From: Merluccius polli
Lineage: Eukaryota; Chordata; Actinopteri; Gadiformes; Merlucciidae
Direction of reading: 5' to 3'
Assembly: GCA_030340625.1 (NCBI GenBank)
Contig: JAOPHQ010004856.1
Coordinates: 62,001-126,000, forward strand
Length of the DNA: 64,000 nucleotides
Shown here in pieces: positions 12,129 to 23,036 of this stretch. Each line of letters begins with the position of its first letter. The stretch's first letter is position 1. The translations under genes and the position numbers were made by a program. The notes below the pieces were generated by a model. That model worked only from the letters and a program-made list of their open reading frames with translations. It was not told the DNA's origin and ran no database searches.

Positions 12129-14339
12129 ATGGCTAGCAAACGAAAGCTACAGAATGCATCACTAGCACACTTTGGGTTTGTCACATCCAAAAAGGTGGCA
12201 CTGAGAGACGAAGCTGCTAGTACAGTGGGTCCACTCCCAGCCAGAACAGAAGAGCCAAATCGTCGACCCTGTCAAGAAGATGAGGCCGAGTCCGTGAACG
12301 TATCTCTAGCCGAGTGTTCCGGAGAAGTAGCAGGTCCTGAGGTAATGTCAGTCGGTGCTGCTAGCTCAAGTGATCACTTGCCTGCTGGTTGGACAATGAA
12401 ACAGGTGGACGAATGGAAAGACCGCAACTCTTGGCTTGACTTTAAGGCAGGGAAATTGGGGTGTTTAGTGTGCAAACAAGCAAAAACGTTATTAATCTCA
12501 GAGAAGGGACCGGGCTTTCACCTCGCGGAAGAATGGATCAATGGTGACGTTACTAGCTCTGACACAAAGAAGCTACGAAAGAAAATCTACAAACACAGGG
12601 ACAGTCAGGCCCACCAAAGGTCAGTTGAAATATCCCAGTTGAGAGAGAAAGAAATCCTCCCCAACACCTTCGTGGATGTACAGTCCGAGTTACTGAGAAA
12701 AACGGCAGTTTCATTCAGAACTGCTTATAATGTGGCAAAGGAAAGGCTATCTTACAAAAAGCTCAGTCCACTGATGACAATGCAGGAACTTAATGGAGCC
12801 GAAGTTGGTAATATCCACAAATCTGACCATGCATGCGCAGACATTATTAGTCACATTGCTAAAGAAATGCGCCGCAAATTCACCTGCTACGTGAAAGAAA
12901 CTGATTCACGCCTGTCAATCACAATTGACGAAAGCACCATTCATGGCATTGCCTATCTAATCATCTACATAAGGTGCGATGTCAGTGGTAAGGGGGATGT
13001 CGACAATGTTTTCCTGGATCTAGTAGAGCTTAGAGATGGGGTCGATGCTGAATCCATTTTTAACTCGATGATGGCGAGTCTACACAAAGGTGGGATGGAT
13101 GATGACTTTTTGAAGACACACCTTATAAGCATAGCCACCGATGGAGCTGCGGTGCTCACAGGAAAAAACAGTGGGCTTGTTGTTAGACTCAAGGAAAAGT
13201 TTCCGAATGTGCAGTCTGTTCACTGTCTGGCGCATAGATTAGAATTGGCTGTCAAAGATGCGCTTAAAGAAGTGGCTGGCACTAATCAATTTGAGATTTT
13301 TATTTCAAAGTTATACTCACTCTACAATCAGTCAACCAGGAACGCCAGATTGCTTAGAGAAGCAGCGGCCGAGCTAGACATGGAAATACAGAAAATAGGT
13401 CAAATTTTCACCATCAGATGGGTGGCCAGCAGTTTTAGAACTGTAAAAGCAGTATGGAAAGATTTCCCTGCGCTAGCACTGCATTTCAAAAAAAGCAGTG
13501 AGGACACATCGCGCACTGATGTTGAGCGACAAAAATACAACGGACTTCTCAAACGCCTCATTAATTCAGGATTTGTGGAAGATTTAGCAGTCATGAAAGA
13601 CATCCTTCGTGAACTCCAGAGCCTGTCTCTCAAGCTGCAACAAAGAGAATTGTCACTTGTGGATTCAAGTCTTGCCATCCAACAAACTATTGATGTTTTG
13701 ACTGCCATGAATACAACTGGAGGGGGGAAATCAACAAAAAAGACTGAGCAGTCAGTCTCATCTGGCCTTTTTAAGGGCGTAGAGCTGAACGAAGGCAGGG
13801 CGAAAATAAACAGGCCTTGCTTTTATGAATCGGTGATTTCATCTCTTACTAAGCGATTACCGGATTCAAATTTGGTCCTGACACTGAAAGCTCTTGACAA
13901 GCGTTTTTGGCCAGGAGAACAGGAGGACCTAATTTTGCATGGCGAACCAGAAGTACACAGCCTTGCGAAAGCACTTGGAGAACCAACCAGGGAGGCCGTG
14001 GAGCAGTTTCAAGACTGGAAACTACAAGGTACTGCACCGGGAAAAACATTGGAAAGACTTTTGATAGCAAGTCGCACATATCTCCCCACATCAGCCGAAT
14101 GCGAACGAGGCTTTTCCGCAGTGAATAACACCGACAACCAGATGCGCAACAGGTTGCGCGAAGACAGCCTGTCTTCACTCCTGTTTGTGGACCTCAACGG
14201 ACCCCCTCTGGTCAAATTCGACCCAATTCCATTCGTTAGAAGCTGGATTAAAGCAGGACATCGGCTCTCTACTTCTTGGAAACCAGGACGGCAACCACAA
14301 GAAGTTCAGCCAAGGCATATTTGGTCTATTTTAACTTAA
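12129..14339 (+). CDS. hAT transposase, KIAA1586/ZMYM6-like
   Basis: Intact 736-residue frame. hAT transposases are nuclear DNA-cutting enzymes that excise and insert the element through its inverted repeats. An N-terminal zinc-binding motif has two cysteines (112 and 115) and two histidines (156 and 162). The RNase-H-like core shows an acidic motif around Asp267 (ITIDEST), a second around Asp338 (ATDGA), and the Cys-x2-His motif at 366-369 typical of the family. The C-terminal hATC dimerisation region holds the third acidic residue at about Glu659 within SAECERGFS. All three catalytic positions are present and there is no internal stop. The ATG at 12129 lies just downstream of the nested MITE, so a native promoter or 5' exon may have been displaced. 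A domesticated host gene is unlikely because intact termini and an 8-bp duplication surround it. Confidence 0.87.
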   Translation: MASKRKLQNASLAHFGFVTSKKVALRDEAASTVGPLPARTEEPNRRPCQEDEAESVNVSLAECSGEVAGPEVMSVGAASSSDHLPAGWTMKQVDEWKDRNSWLDFKAGKLGCLVCKQAKTLLISEKGPGFHLAEEWINGDVTSSDTKKLRKKIYKHRDSQAHQRSVEISQLREKEILPNTFVDVQSELLRKTAVSFRTAYNVAKERLSYKKLSPLMTMQELNGAEVGNIHKSDHACADIISHIAKEMRRKFTCYVKETDSRLSITIDESTIHGIAYLIIYIRCDVSGKGDVDNVFLDLVELRDGVDAESIFNSMMASLHKGGMDDDFLKTHLISIATDGAAVLTGKNSGLVVRLKEKFPNVQSVHCLAHRLELAVKDALKEVAGTNQFEIFISKLYSLYNQSTRNARLLREAAAELDMEIQKIGQIFTIRWVASSFRTVKAVWKDFPALALHFKKSSEDTSRTDVERQKYNGLLKRLINSGFVEDLAVMKDILRELQSLSLKLQQRELSLVDSSLAIQQTIDVLTAMNTTGGGKSTKKTEQSVSSGLFKGVELNEGRAKINRPCFYESVISSLTKRLPDSNLVLTLKALDKRFWPGEQEDLILHGEPEVHSLAKALGEPTREAVEQFQDWKLQGTAPGKTLERLLIASRTYLPTSAECERGFSAVNNTDNQMRNRLREDSLSSLLFVDLNGPPLVKFDPIPFVRSWIKAGHRLSTSWKPGRQPQEVQPRHIWSILT

Positions 14340-14504
14340 AGGTAAGAGGCTATTTTCAATCGTTGTGGCTGAACTGTGATGATAGAACTGATTGTGCACA
14401 AGATGTATTTGCGCGACTGTGCGTGTACTTTTCGGATGCATGGTTATGGAGCAGCCTAGCCTGCCTTGGAGTTGGAGAACTTGGGGGGATTGTGCATATT
14501 GTAG

Positions 14505-14505
14505 G

Positions 14506-14541
<36 letters not shown>
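14505..14541. repeat. (GT)n microsatellite
   Basis: Simple GT repeat in the 3' region of the hAT transposon. Confidence 0.9.
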
Positions 14542-14543
<2 letters not shown>

Positions 14544-15170
14544 TGAGAGAGCGCGCACCCGCCGTGGTGCTGTGTCGCTTGTTGTAGGCCTTCTGTAGCA
14601 TTCACCGTGGTGTCTTTTTCCACCTTGAGTGTCTATTTGCTCAATGATGTATCTTTTGGATCGTATTCACTAGATGGATGGTTAAATAATGTCACATGAT
14701 TGCGTGTCGATATATGACATTCATTCAGACGTTTGCTATTGTAAATGCGTCAGATTGGTTGTTGTTGCGTCTGCAGTAGGCTAATGAACAACTTTGCATT
14801 GGCTACTACATGTCGAGAAAATTTAGATCTGTATTGCGCAACAATTCGGAGATGGGGACCCCCCCGAATATCGACGGGTATTTCGCACACTGTGCGCATC
14901 ACCTAATATTGGACGTTTCATTGCTACCACTAAACTATCGCTAGCTAGCTTGCTACGTATTGCTAACGTAATTTTATTCACTGTCTGAGAACCTACATGA
15001 ATGTAAATGTCAAATGACCAGTATCTGGATATGGTATACTTTGTAATGCTATTTTGCCAACTGGTAGCACGGGTGATAAAAAAACTTGAATCGTAGGGCT
15101 TCCCTCCAGGAATGTCCTAAAATTATATGTATTTTTTTATTGGCCAGATGCACTCAGGCAATATTTGCAG

Positions 15171-15231
15171 AGGCCGGCACCTGCAGGAGAAAGGACACCT
15201 GAGCCTTCATGTTCGCCTCTCTCTGAACTTT
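15171..15231 (+). CDS. Possible upstream exon of the ZMYM1-like transposase
   Basis: An open segment rich in Pro, Ser and Glu ends at a strong donor (GTAAGT at 15232). Its final phase joins in frame to the exon at 15497. The 5' boundary is uncertain: either the acceptor-like CAG just before 15171 or one before 15147 could be used, and no start codon has been fixed. It would encode part of a low-complexity N-terminal tail. Confidence 0.4.
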
Positions 15232-15496
15232 GTAAGTACAACTAGTACTATTGTTGTTGTTGTTATTATTATTATTATTACTATTATTACTATTAACACC
15301 AATTGTTATTAGTAGTATTATTTAGCCTTGTAGCAGCCTAGTAGTAGTAATATAAGTGGTGGTAGTAATTGTCATTTAAGTTAGATGTTCAGAATCAGAT
15401 AAAATGTATTTGTAGAATGCAACTATGTGGTAGGATGATAAAAATGACTAAATGCAATAGTGTAACGAACAGCATGGACTCTGTGTTTGAATACAG

Positions 15497-15583
15497 CTGC
15501 AGGAGGAGGGGCGTCTAGTAGCAGTACTCCAGGGACCAGTGAAACACAGACGACTGAGACCAGGGACATGCAGCTTGAAGCAA
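15497..15583 (+). CDS. Duplicated exon copy 1 of the ZMYM1-like transposase
   Basis: Acceptor TACAG precedes 15497 and donor GT follows 15583. Length is 87 nt, beginning and ending in phase 1. The encoded Ser/Thr-rich segment contains a PGTSETQTTETRD motif shared almost exactly with the next exon. The equal phases mean the exon can be duplicated or skipped without shifting the frame. Confidence 0.6.
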
Positions 15584-15756
15584 GTTAGTCCTTTGAATTA
15601 CTACTTTAAGCCTACAACCAACACATACACAATTTACTCAAAGATAATGAAAACACATGGAAATCACAATAACATTCCATCCCTATGAAACTAATTTCAA
15701 CCACAGTTTTAACCATTTTCTCATTTAATTGAACATCACTGCTCTGGCTGATGCAG

Positions 15757-15834
15757 GTGAAGGGGCCACAACTAGCATTCCAGGCACCAGTGAAACACAG
15801 ACCACTGAGACCAGGGACACTCAGCCTGAAGCAA
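15757..15834 (+). CDS. Duplicated exon copy 2 of the ZMYM1-like transposase
   Basis: Acceptor GCAG precedes 15757 and donor GTAAGT follows 15834. Length is 78 nt, phase 1 at both ends. It joins in frame to the main exon at 16208 and closely repeats the exon at 15497-15583 in both nucleotide and protein sequence. Confidence 0.62.
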
Positions 15835-16207
15835 GTAAGTCCCTTAAATACTATTTATTCAACCACAATTTAAAACTTCAGTGACTTGTGTCCAAGTAAA
15901 ACCAAGTTGACATTTTTCATAATTTTTTCTCAAACACTGCTGGTCTATTATACTCTATATGCTGGTCTATAGTATAGTAATGTATAGCTTAAGCACATCA
16001 TTAATAATGTACATTTGTGCAGTATTTACCGTATGTTGTATTATGACTTACAAGATCATTGATTAATCTCATCAGTACAAACAAAATAAGAACATTTGAT
16101 GGGTATGGATACAATTAACAGAACATTTGTTATTGCATTTTTGCTTGACATTGTGTACCCATATTAAAGCATTAACATCAATTTTGCATGTATGTATTTG
16201 CCTTTAG

Positions 16208-18486
16208 GTGAAGGAACAACAAACACAACATGCTCTGCTACTACACTGCCGCCTGCAGACACCTCACCCTCCGCAATTCCTGATATCCAGGGAGCACCTA
16301 TAGATCCTGCTGACTGGCCAGCCCTCTGTGATACAGTAAGGACTGAGTTAGTTGGTAGGGGACCATACCAGACCAATCCAGAATTTACATTTCCAAAAGC
16401 AGCTAATGGAAGAAGCTGCCACCACCACCACTTCTACAGGAAATTAGTAAATGGGGAGAAAATCAAGAGAAGCTGGCTTGTATATTCAAGGAAAAGAAAT
16501 ACTTTGTACTGCTTCTGCTGCAAGCTCTTTTCACAGAAAAATTATAACCTCATCAGTAGTGGCCTAAATGACTGGAAGAATTGCACTGAGCTCCTGAAAA
16601 ATCACGAGCACAGTCCAGAGCATTCGGGGCACATGACCACATGGAAGGAACTGGAGACTCGACTTGCAAAGGGCCAGACAATAGACAAACTGGAAATGGC
16701 ACTCCTTCAAGCTGAAAGGAGGAGGTGGCATGATGTGTTGACCAGGTTGGTGGCCATAATTCAGTCTTTGGCCGAGCGAAATATTCCCCTGCGGGGGAGC
16801 TCAGACATGCTTTACCAGCCAAATAATGGGAACTTCCTGAAGGAAGTTGAACTCATGGCCAAGTTTGACCCAGTCCTCAAAGAACATGTTGCTAATGTGG
16901 AGAGGGGAGCCAGCCATACATCATACTTATCAAAGGATACTCAAAATGAACTAATTGATTGCATGGGTAAAACAATTGTACAACACATGTTAAAGGAGAT
17001 AAAGCAAGCAAAATACTACTCAATTATTTTGGATTGCACCCCAGACCTCAGCCACATAGAACAGCTATCGGTTATAGTTAGAATGGTTGCAGTAGACAAC
17101 ACAGACACCCCAACAATGAAAGAACATTTCATGGGGTTCCTTGAGGTGGAATCATCCACGGGAGAAAGCCTCTCCAACCTTATTCTGAAGAGACTGGAAG
17201 AGTTCAACCTTCCCTTCGAAGACTGCCGGGGACAGTCGTACGACAACGGCGCCAATATGAAGGGAAAGACAAAAGGTGTCCAAGCCAGACTTTTGAGGGA
17301 AAATCCCAGAGCTTTATTTGTCCCATGCGGGGCACATACTTTAAATCTTGTTGTGGCTGATGCAGCAAAAAGTTCTACAGATGCACTTAGCTATTTTGGC
17401 TACTTACAGAGAATTTATGTACTATTCTCTGCCTCCACACAAAGGTGGACCATCCTAAAGCATCACGTCAAAACCACTGTTAAATCGTGGTCGGATACAA
17501 GATGGGAAAGTCGCATTAACAGTGTGCAGGCTGTGAGATTCCAGACAGCGGAGGTTAGGGATGCCCTTCTTGAGGTCAGGGAGAAAGCCACTGATTCAAT
17601 GGTAAAAACTGAGGCACAGTCTTTGGCTGAAGAGGTTGGGTCATACCGCTTCTCCATTTGTAGTGTTGTGTGGTATGACATGTTGGCCAAAATTCATCAT
17701 GTCAGCAAATCATTGCAGTCTGTGTCAATGCAGCTGGATGTGGCTCTGAATTTCCTGAGGACAGCAGAAGCCTCTCTGGTCAGCTACAGAAGCACTGGGT
17801 TTGCTTCTGCTCAGGTATGTGCAAGAGATCTCTGTGAGGAGATGAATGTGGACACTGTCCTAAGGCAGAAGCGGTTGAGAAAAACCAAAAGACAGTTCTC
17901 TTATGAATCCCCTGATGAGCCAGAGGGAGATGCTCTAAAGAAATTGGAAATTTCCTTTTTCAATGTCATTGTTGATGCGTCGGTTACATCACTGCAAGAA
18001 CGCTTCAAGCTCTTGAGTGATGTTCATGACAAGTTTGGAGTGTTGGTTAACTTCCCTAATTTGCTAGAGGAAGACGTGGCAAAGGAGTGCGAAACCCTTA
18101 GCAACACACTGAGCCATGGTGACCATAAAGATGTTGATGGGAGGGAACTGGCACTTGAGATGAATAATTTCCCAGTGTTGCCAAAAGCCGGCATGACAAC
18201 AATAACAATTCTGAATTACTTGAAAGAGCATAAACTTGAAGAAGTTTTTCCAAATATGTGGGTGGCCCTACGAATTGCTGTCACACTACCTGTGACAGTA
18301 GCTTCTGCTGAAAGAAGCTTCTCCAAGTTAAAATTACTGAAGACCTACTTGAGGTCAACAATGACTCAGGAACGCCTCAATGGGCTTGCACTGATGAGCA
18401 TTAACCAAGAGGTCTCAACTCAAATAACATTTGAAGAAACCATCAACGAATTTGCCATTAGGAAGTCCAGGCGTGTCAAATTGTAA
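16208..18486 (+). CDS. hAT transposase, ZMYM1-like, main exon
   Basis: One uninterrupted frame ends at 18486. An ATG-initiated reading would start at 16192, but an acceptor (TTTAG) at 16203-16207 and upstream in-phase exons make the splice-defined start more likely. Counting residues from 16192: a TTF-type zinc finger spans about 95-145 (Cys107, Cys110, His138, His144). The RNase-H-like catalytic core has Asp281 (IILDCTPD), Asp351 (SYDNGANM) and the PCGAH motif at 378-382. The C-terminal hATC region carries Glu707 in SAERSFS. This is the architecture of ZMYM1-like proteins, many of which are hAT transposases. Catalytic residues are conserved and no stop is present, so the protein could be functional, although nested elements now lengthen its gene. 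Confidence 0.83.
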
Positions 18487-18654
18487 TATAATATATTATA
18501 TTATAGAATATAATAATAAAACATGTTTACTGTTTAAACTGAATGTAAAACTAGTGGTGTCTAAATTATTTTTTCTAAGGCTTATGATTAATTCTAAAGA
18601 AATAGCTGAAAAGTAACACAAAAGATGAACTTTGTTTCTGCCAGGTTCAATTAA

Positions 18655-20077
18655 GGGACTGTACGATATTTAGCGGGGGGGGAGGGCCGGTCGCCAGACG
18701 ATCGGGTTAAAATTGTTCTGCCTGGCCCTCCCCCCTGGTAAGTTTTTTTTTTCCGGGGCCCTCCCCCCGGCTCAAAAAAATTCTCCTAGGCCCTCCCCGC
18801 TACGTGAATCAAATAAAATTGGTCGGAAAATGACGTTTACAAGGTTAAAACGGCCACATAAGCACACATACACGGGTACACACGCAGCAAGAGCAGGGGT
18901 TTATGCCACGCTGTGCCTTGAACTTGAGAATGGGGACAAGCCTGCTTTTATCAATGTTACGAGACTCCCCCAATAATTTCACAACTTGGCTGATGACATT
19001 GTACCTTATAGGCTATTATAAGACAAAACACAAACTACTGTGACTAAGAGCGACTAATGATCACCCTGCGATTCTTGGTCTATGTGGTCAGTGGCGTCAG
19101 TTTGGTTTTAGAAGTGGTGGGGACAATAACCATAAGCTTGAGTGTGGTTTGAAAAGTGCTGGGGACACTTATGTAAGCTATTCATCCATTCAACGCTGCA
19201 TTACAATATGCTCTACATTCGGCGCGATTGTCAACGGGGGGGGGGGGGGGGGGGGGGGGGAGCACCGGACCCGCCAGCCGCGGACCCAGCACCGGACCCG
19301 CGGACCCGGCCGCGGACTCAGCCGCAGACCCGAGTCCACACACAGCCCGTGTGCATGCTGTGAGGATGTCATCGTGCGCGCCTATCGCATGATTTAGACT
19401 TGACGGTTTCGGCAGACAACCCGTTCTCATCCCAACTCGTAATATAGGCCTACCGACGATTTGTCACGCCCGGGGGTGGGTGGGGGGGGGTGTTCGTGAT
19501 TGTCAACGGGAGGGGGGGGGGGGGGGGGGGACCGCGGACTGATGACGGGGTTGCGCGATCGTAACCACTGACGGCGGGGGGGGCGGGGGGGGGGGGGAAT
19601 AAAAAAATAAAAAAGGTGCCGGATCCACCGTTGGAGGTGCCGGAACATATTCCGGCGTGTTCCGGCCCAAATTAAGCCCTGGATACTGACGCCAAAGGTA
19701 CCCCCCGCGTCTGTGTGAAACGATCTGGGGTCTCATAAACCCGTTCGCGGTGGTATGAGACGAGCAGAGTCTACAGCGTCCGCTCGCAGAGCAGAGTCTA
19801 CAGCGTCCGCAGTCTACTGTGAAACAATTCACTCCAAAAAGGGTTATGGTTATGGTAAAGGAGACGTTCACTTCCTTACAGGCTATCCTATCTTTCATTT
19901 AAACATCGAACTCGGCATGAGTCATGACGATTGCCCCCCCATAAAATAATTTTCCTCGGCCCTCCCCCCAGGCCAAAAATATTCTCCTGGGCCCTCCCCT
20001 AAGGCTTAAAAAAAATATCCTAGGCCCTCCCCCCCTGACGACCGGCCCTCCCCCCCCGGTAAATATCGTACAGTCCC
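18655..20077. mobile_element. Harbinger-type MITE, copy 1
   Basis: The termini GGGACTGTACGATATTTA and its complement are flanked by TAA on both sides (18652-18654 and 20078-20080). The 3-bp TWA duplication is the PIF/Harbinger preference. The subterminal parts carry alternating GGCCCTCCCC blocks in inverted orientation. It is closely similar to 47717-49385. The interior holds long G runs and the left end of another hAT at 19091, whose right end has been lost by a deletion near 19860. Confidence 0.85.
19238..19260 (+). repeat. Poly-G tract
   Basis: A G homopolymer of over 20 bases, followed by CCGGACCCGC-like GC-rich repeats. Further long G runs occur at about 19480-19530 and 19575-19597. Confidence 0.9.
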
Positions 20078-20354
20078 TAATCTTAATCTGTAAATTTCCC
20101 CCCAAAAAAATATAACCAGAAGTAACCATTTAAAGGGTTATTTTTCTAAATTTTCTTCTGGGGGGGCATGCTCCCGGACCCCCCTAGCCTTGCTAGGTTA
20201 CCAACTCTCAGCACCACTGCTACACAAAATTGTAGGGGAAACACAGAATGTAGTATAGTAGAATTATAAGTGGTTGAAAAAATATGCAAAGTAAGGGGGG
20301 GGGGCGCAAAACTCAATCTCGCCTAGGGCACCAAAAGAGCTAGAACCGGCCCTG
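20078..20354. other. 3' end of the ZMYM1-like hAT
   Basis: Non-coding sequence after the nested MITE, with a G run at 20294-20304. It ends in a subterminal block (CTAGGGCACCAAAA) that mirrors the left end of the same element (CTAGGGCGCCAAAA at 9821-9838). Confidence 0.6.
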
Positions 20355-20362
20355 GATCCGAC

Positions 20363-20568
20363 CACTTCTTTTTCACCTGTGTGTGTGCGCGCTGCTTGGA
20401 CCCCACGGCATTTACCGCCTCACACACACGCTCCCACTCATTTATTTTTCTCTTCATATTGATCCCTGCTGACAGGGGACCAGAGAGAATCTCCCTCCGC
20501 GGCTCCACGTCATTCACCACAATCTCCAACTCGGACTCTGTGAAATGTCTTTTCTTTCCTTTGTTCAT
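20363..20568 (-). pseudogene. Myb/SANT-like protein of Harbinger, N-terminal part
   Basis: Starting at the minus-strand ATG at 20568, about 69 residues carry a Myb/SANT-like helix pattern (basic start, RHFTESELEIVV, later INEWERVCEAV and a KKKWSD). In PIF/Harbinger elements this second protein assists the transposase in DNA binding and nuclear import. The gene is broken by the hAT inserted at 20354; the next codons lie at 9786 downwards. Confidence 0.72.
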
Positions 20569-20772
20569 GCTTGTGTTACACCCATAGAGTGCAAGCTGAC
20601 TCAAAGGTTGGCATATTTTAGAAAAGATGTTATTCTGAAAGAATCAATTAAAGAAAAAGACAAGTGAGTCGGCTGGTCTTCAGTGGCTTTACTGGTCCCG
20701 GTTAACTGCCAACTGAAGAACGCAGCGCAGCCCACAGTTTATATAGCCGCGGGTGGTCTCGTGCCTTTAATA

Positions 20773-20820
20773 ATAATACTAATAATACTACTACTACTAC
20801 TACTAATAATAATAATAATG
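20773..20820. repeat. (AAT/ACT)n microsatellite
   Basis: Imperfect triplet repeat within the Harbinger element. Confidence 0.85.
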
Positions 20821-21209
20821 CTTAAAATTGAATGGGGGGTGTCTGTAAAAATGCCAAATAAAGTCCATACATATAAAATAACACATTTAAGTAAGTGGCA
20901 ATAATATATTAATATCCTCTGTGCCACACTTGCTTGTTTTATCTGATCGGATAGAGGTGAATCTCAGGTCCAGGGCCTATGTACATAGATTTGCATATTT
21001 AAATGGGGGCGTGGACAGGGAGGAGTTTGCCACATCTGCACGTGCGCTCAGTTCCACGTTGATCGGGATGTACAAAAGAAACGCACTTGGATCCATGCGT
21101 ACGCACACTTTGATACATCTGAATTTATTTGTGCGTACAGTTTCTGGGTTTTGGCGTACGCCAAGTTTCAGTAGGAAATCCACGCAAGTCTTCGTACATG
21201 AGGCCCCTT

Positions 21210-21471
21210 GACTGGCTAACCAGACCACAGTTGAGAATACAACCATCCATTGTTTCACACACACAGACACACTATGCTCAAAAGAACACGCCCTACTACT
21301 ATATCTTCCCCACATTGTCGCAGGGGCGCCTTTGCTTCATTGAGCCAATGCTATTGTACATAATCTTAAATCTGTTACTCTAAAATAAACACAGTTTTAC
21401 TTCGCAATTCTTCGCAATTCTTCGCCACACTACAACTTTTTATTCACGGTGGACCAGAAAATCCACCGTCA
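21210..21471 (+). repeat. 5' LTR, right part
   Basis: This resumes the alignment with the 3' LTR after the Harbinger insertion and ends in CCGTCA. It includes an AATAAA-type signal near 21383 and a short duplication of TTCGCAATTC not present in the 3' LTR. The several differences between the two LTRs indicate an old insertion. Confidence 0.88.
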
Positions 21472-21473
21472 TT

Positions 21474-21491
21474 TGGCGAGCCAGCCAGGAG
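21474..21491 (+). promoter_or_regulatory. Primer binding site for tRNA-Arg(ACG)
   Basis: TGGCGAGCCAGCCAGGAG starts two bases after the 5' LTR. It is complementary over 18 bases to the 3' end of vertebrate tRNA-Arg(ACG), including the CCA tail, as recalled for the human tRNA. It would prime minus-strand DNA synthesis. Confidence 0.8.
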
Positions 21492-23036
21492 GTCTTCACG
21501 TCAGGCAGCGGACGGTCGAAATACCATCTGATGGTCAATTATTGCCAATAGGAATAACGGTAAGCAGAGCCATTTAAATCGGTTGCAGAATTGATGGTAA
21601 GATTGTGTTCATTGTAACGGCAGTCCTGCTGAACCTAAGAAAATGATTAACAGTGGAATAGTATAAGTGTGACTCACGTTGGACTCTGGGTTTTACATGT
21701 CAAGACTGGGTACTAAACTGATCTCATAACCGCAGTCACATTGACCATCCAGTCACAGTCAGAAAGATATAAGTTTGATAGCATCACACTGTATCTGCCG
21801 CCGTGACGCTGGGTTTACTCAGTTCTAGTTTTGGTTAAAGATGACAGTGTGCAGATAAAACGATTGGCCGAAGTATTGGAAGAAGTGGGTCGGTAACAAT
21901 CCAGCCAGTAAGAAAGCTGAACACGCACTGACACATAAGACAGGAAACATATGCGCCAGACACTCCAACACACCACACCCTAGATAGAAACATGAAAGAA
22001 ATAGGTATGCCCAGGTATTCTACAGAACAGCCACCAGAGGGTGACAGAGTAAAAGATAGATCAGCGACCCATTTTAAAAATAGCCACCAGAGGGAGCCAG
22101 AACATACCCACCTGAGCCCAGCCCAACAGAAAAGAAAATGGGAACCAGCCATCAACTCTAAGACCCACCCACGACGATTCACCATTGGCCCACATGGAGC
22201 ACCAAAACCTGGCCAACGCAGAAATATTTTCGGCCCAGTGTGCTGAAACTAAACCAATGGCCCCTCCATGGATCCTCTGCCCCAGGTTCCATCACAGCGG
22301 CACAGAATGCTGTGGCAAAGAAGCAGAAGGGATAGAAACAAAGAAGTATATAGAGAAATACTGGCAAAATTCCAGATGATGACTATGCCCCCAGCACCCA
22401 TGTGCCCCATGACCCAAGAACCGGACAAAGAGACTCACTCCAAGCTCCAGAGGACCACATTGACCCCCGCAGGCCGAATAGGACGGGACGAGATACCACA
22501 ATGACGGTCAGGATGGAGACCCCTACAGACAGGACAGCCCCTTAGGTACTGGCCAACGTCCCCCTCCTGTACAGAATCATCAATAAACGAAGAGACCACC
22601 TACCAGAAAGCACAGGAAGTGGACCCCGCCAACGACGAAGATAATGACGACTTCGGGCCAGTGTGCCGAGTAAGGGGACAGATGCAACTGGAAAAGACTA
22701 GCATCAGCTGACACTGCCACACCACTGAAAAGAGGGGACGAGAGGAGGACGAGGAATTGAAAGATGAGATAATTAACCAGTCTGAGTGAGTGTTACAGAT
22801 GCAGCAATAGACATGATGACCTGTTGCCTCCTGCGTCCGAACCAAAGCTACCTGACCCCAAATGACCTAGCCCCTCTCGATATTTCCCAAGGGAGTGCCA
22901 GTACACAATGCAACACCCGATTCCAGGCCAGAGCCGCCGATTTGTTGGTTTTCCAAGCACCCTTGTTGACCACACCAGGCCGAACCAGAAACCACCCCGA
23001 CAGTACGTCCCCTAGAGCCACACGGACCTCTTCATA
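21492..23036 (+). other. Leader and decayed 5' part of the LTR-element interior
   Basis: Only short broken frames are present, none with a recognised domain. This fits a degraded leader and gag start. Confidence 0.5.

Larger units (their letters stand above)
10412..14892 (+). mobile_element. Autonomous-type hAT transposon (KIAA1586-like transposase)
   Basis: The termini CAGTGTGCGAAATAC and its complement are flanked by the 8-bp duplication TGCGCATC (10404-10411 and 14893-14900). Removing the nested MITE and its duplication (1468 bp) leaves about 3.0 kb, a normal length for an autonomous hAT. It encodes one intact transposase frame (12129-14339). It sits in the 5' part of the ZMYM1-like hAT. 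Confidence 0.9.
9787..20354 (+). mobile_element. hAT transposon encoding a ZMYM1-like transposase
   Basis: The ends CAGGCCCGG (left) and CCGGCCCTG (right) are short hAT-type inverted repeats. The 8-bp duplication GATCCGAC lies at 9779-9786 and 20355-20362. Its own sequence is about 4.65 kb. The rest is a second hAT (10412-14892) and a Harbinger-type MITE (18655-20077). The transposase gene has a long 3' exon (16208-18486) preceded by at least three short exons. It disrupts the Myb-like gene of the Harbinger element. Confidence 0.87.
9186..21206. mobile_element. PIF/Harbinger element inserted in the 5' LTR
   Basis: The terminal inverted repeats GGGCCTCATGTACGAAG and its complement start and end the insertion. 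The 3-bp duplication CTT (9183-9185 and 21207-21209) matches the uninterrupted target seen in the 3' LTR. Excluding nested insertions it is about 1.45 kb. It keeps the start of a HARBI1-like transposase on the plus strand (9511-9675) and a Myb/SANT-like second protein on the minus strand (20568 downwards). This two-gene arrangement is characteristic of the superfamily. The transposase body, including its catalytic core, is deleted. Confidence 0.85.

Noticed and set aside
16192..16207. ATG at 16192 as the true start of the ZMYM1-like transposase
   Set aside because: A splice acceptor at 16203-16207 and upstream exons in matching phase make this ATG intronic in the more likely gene model.
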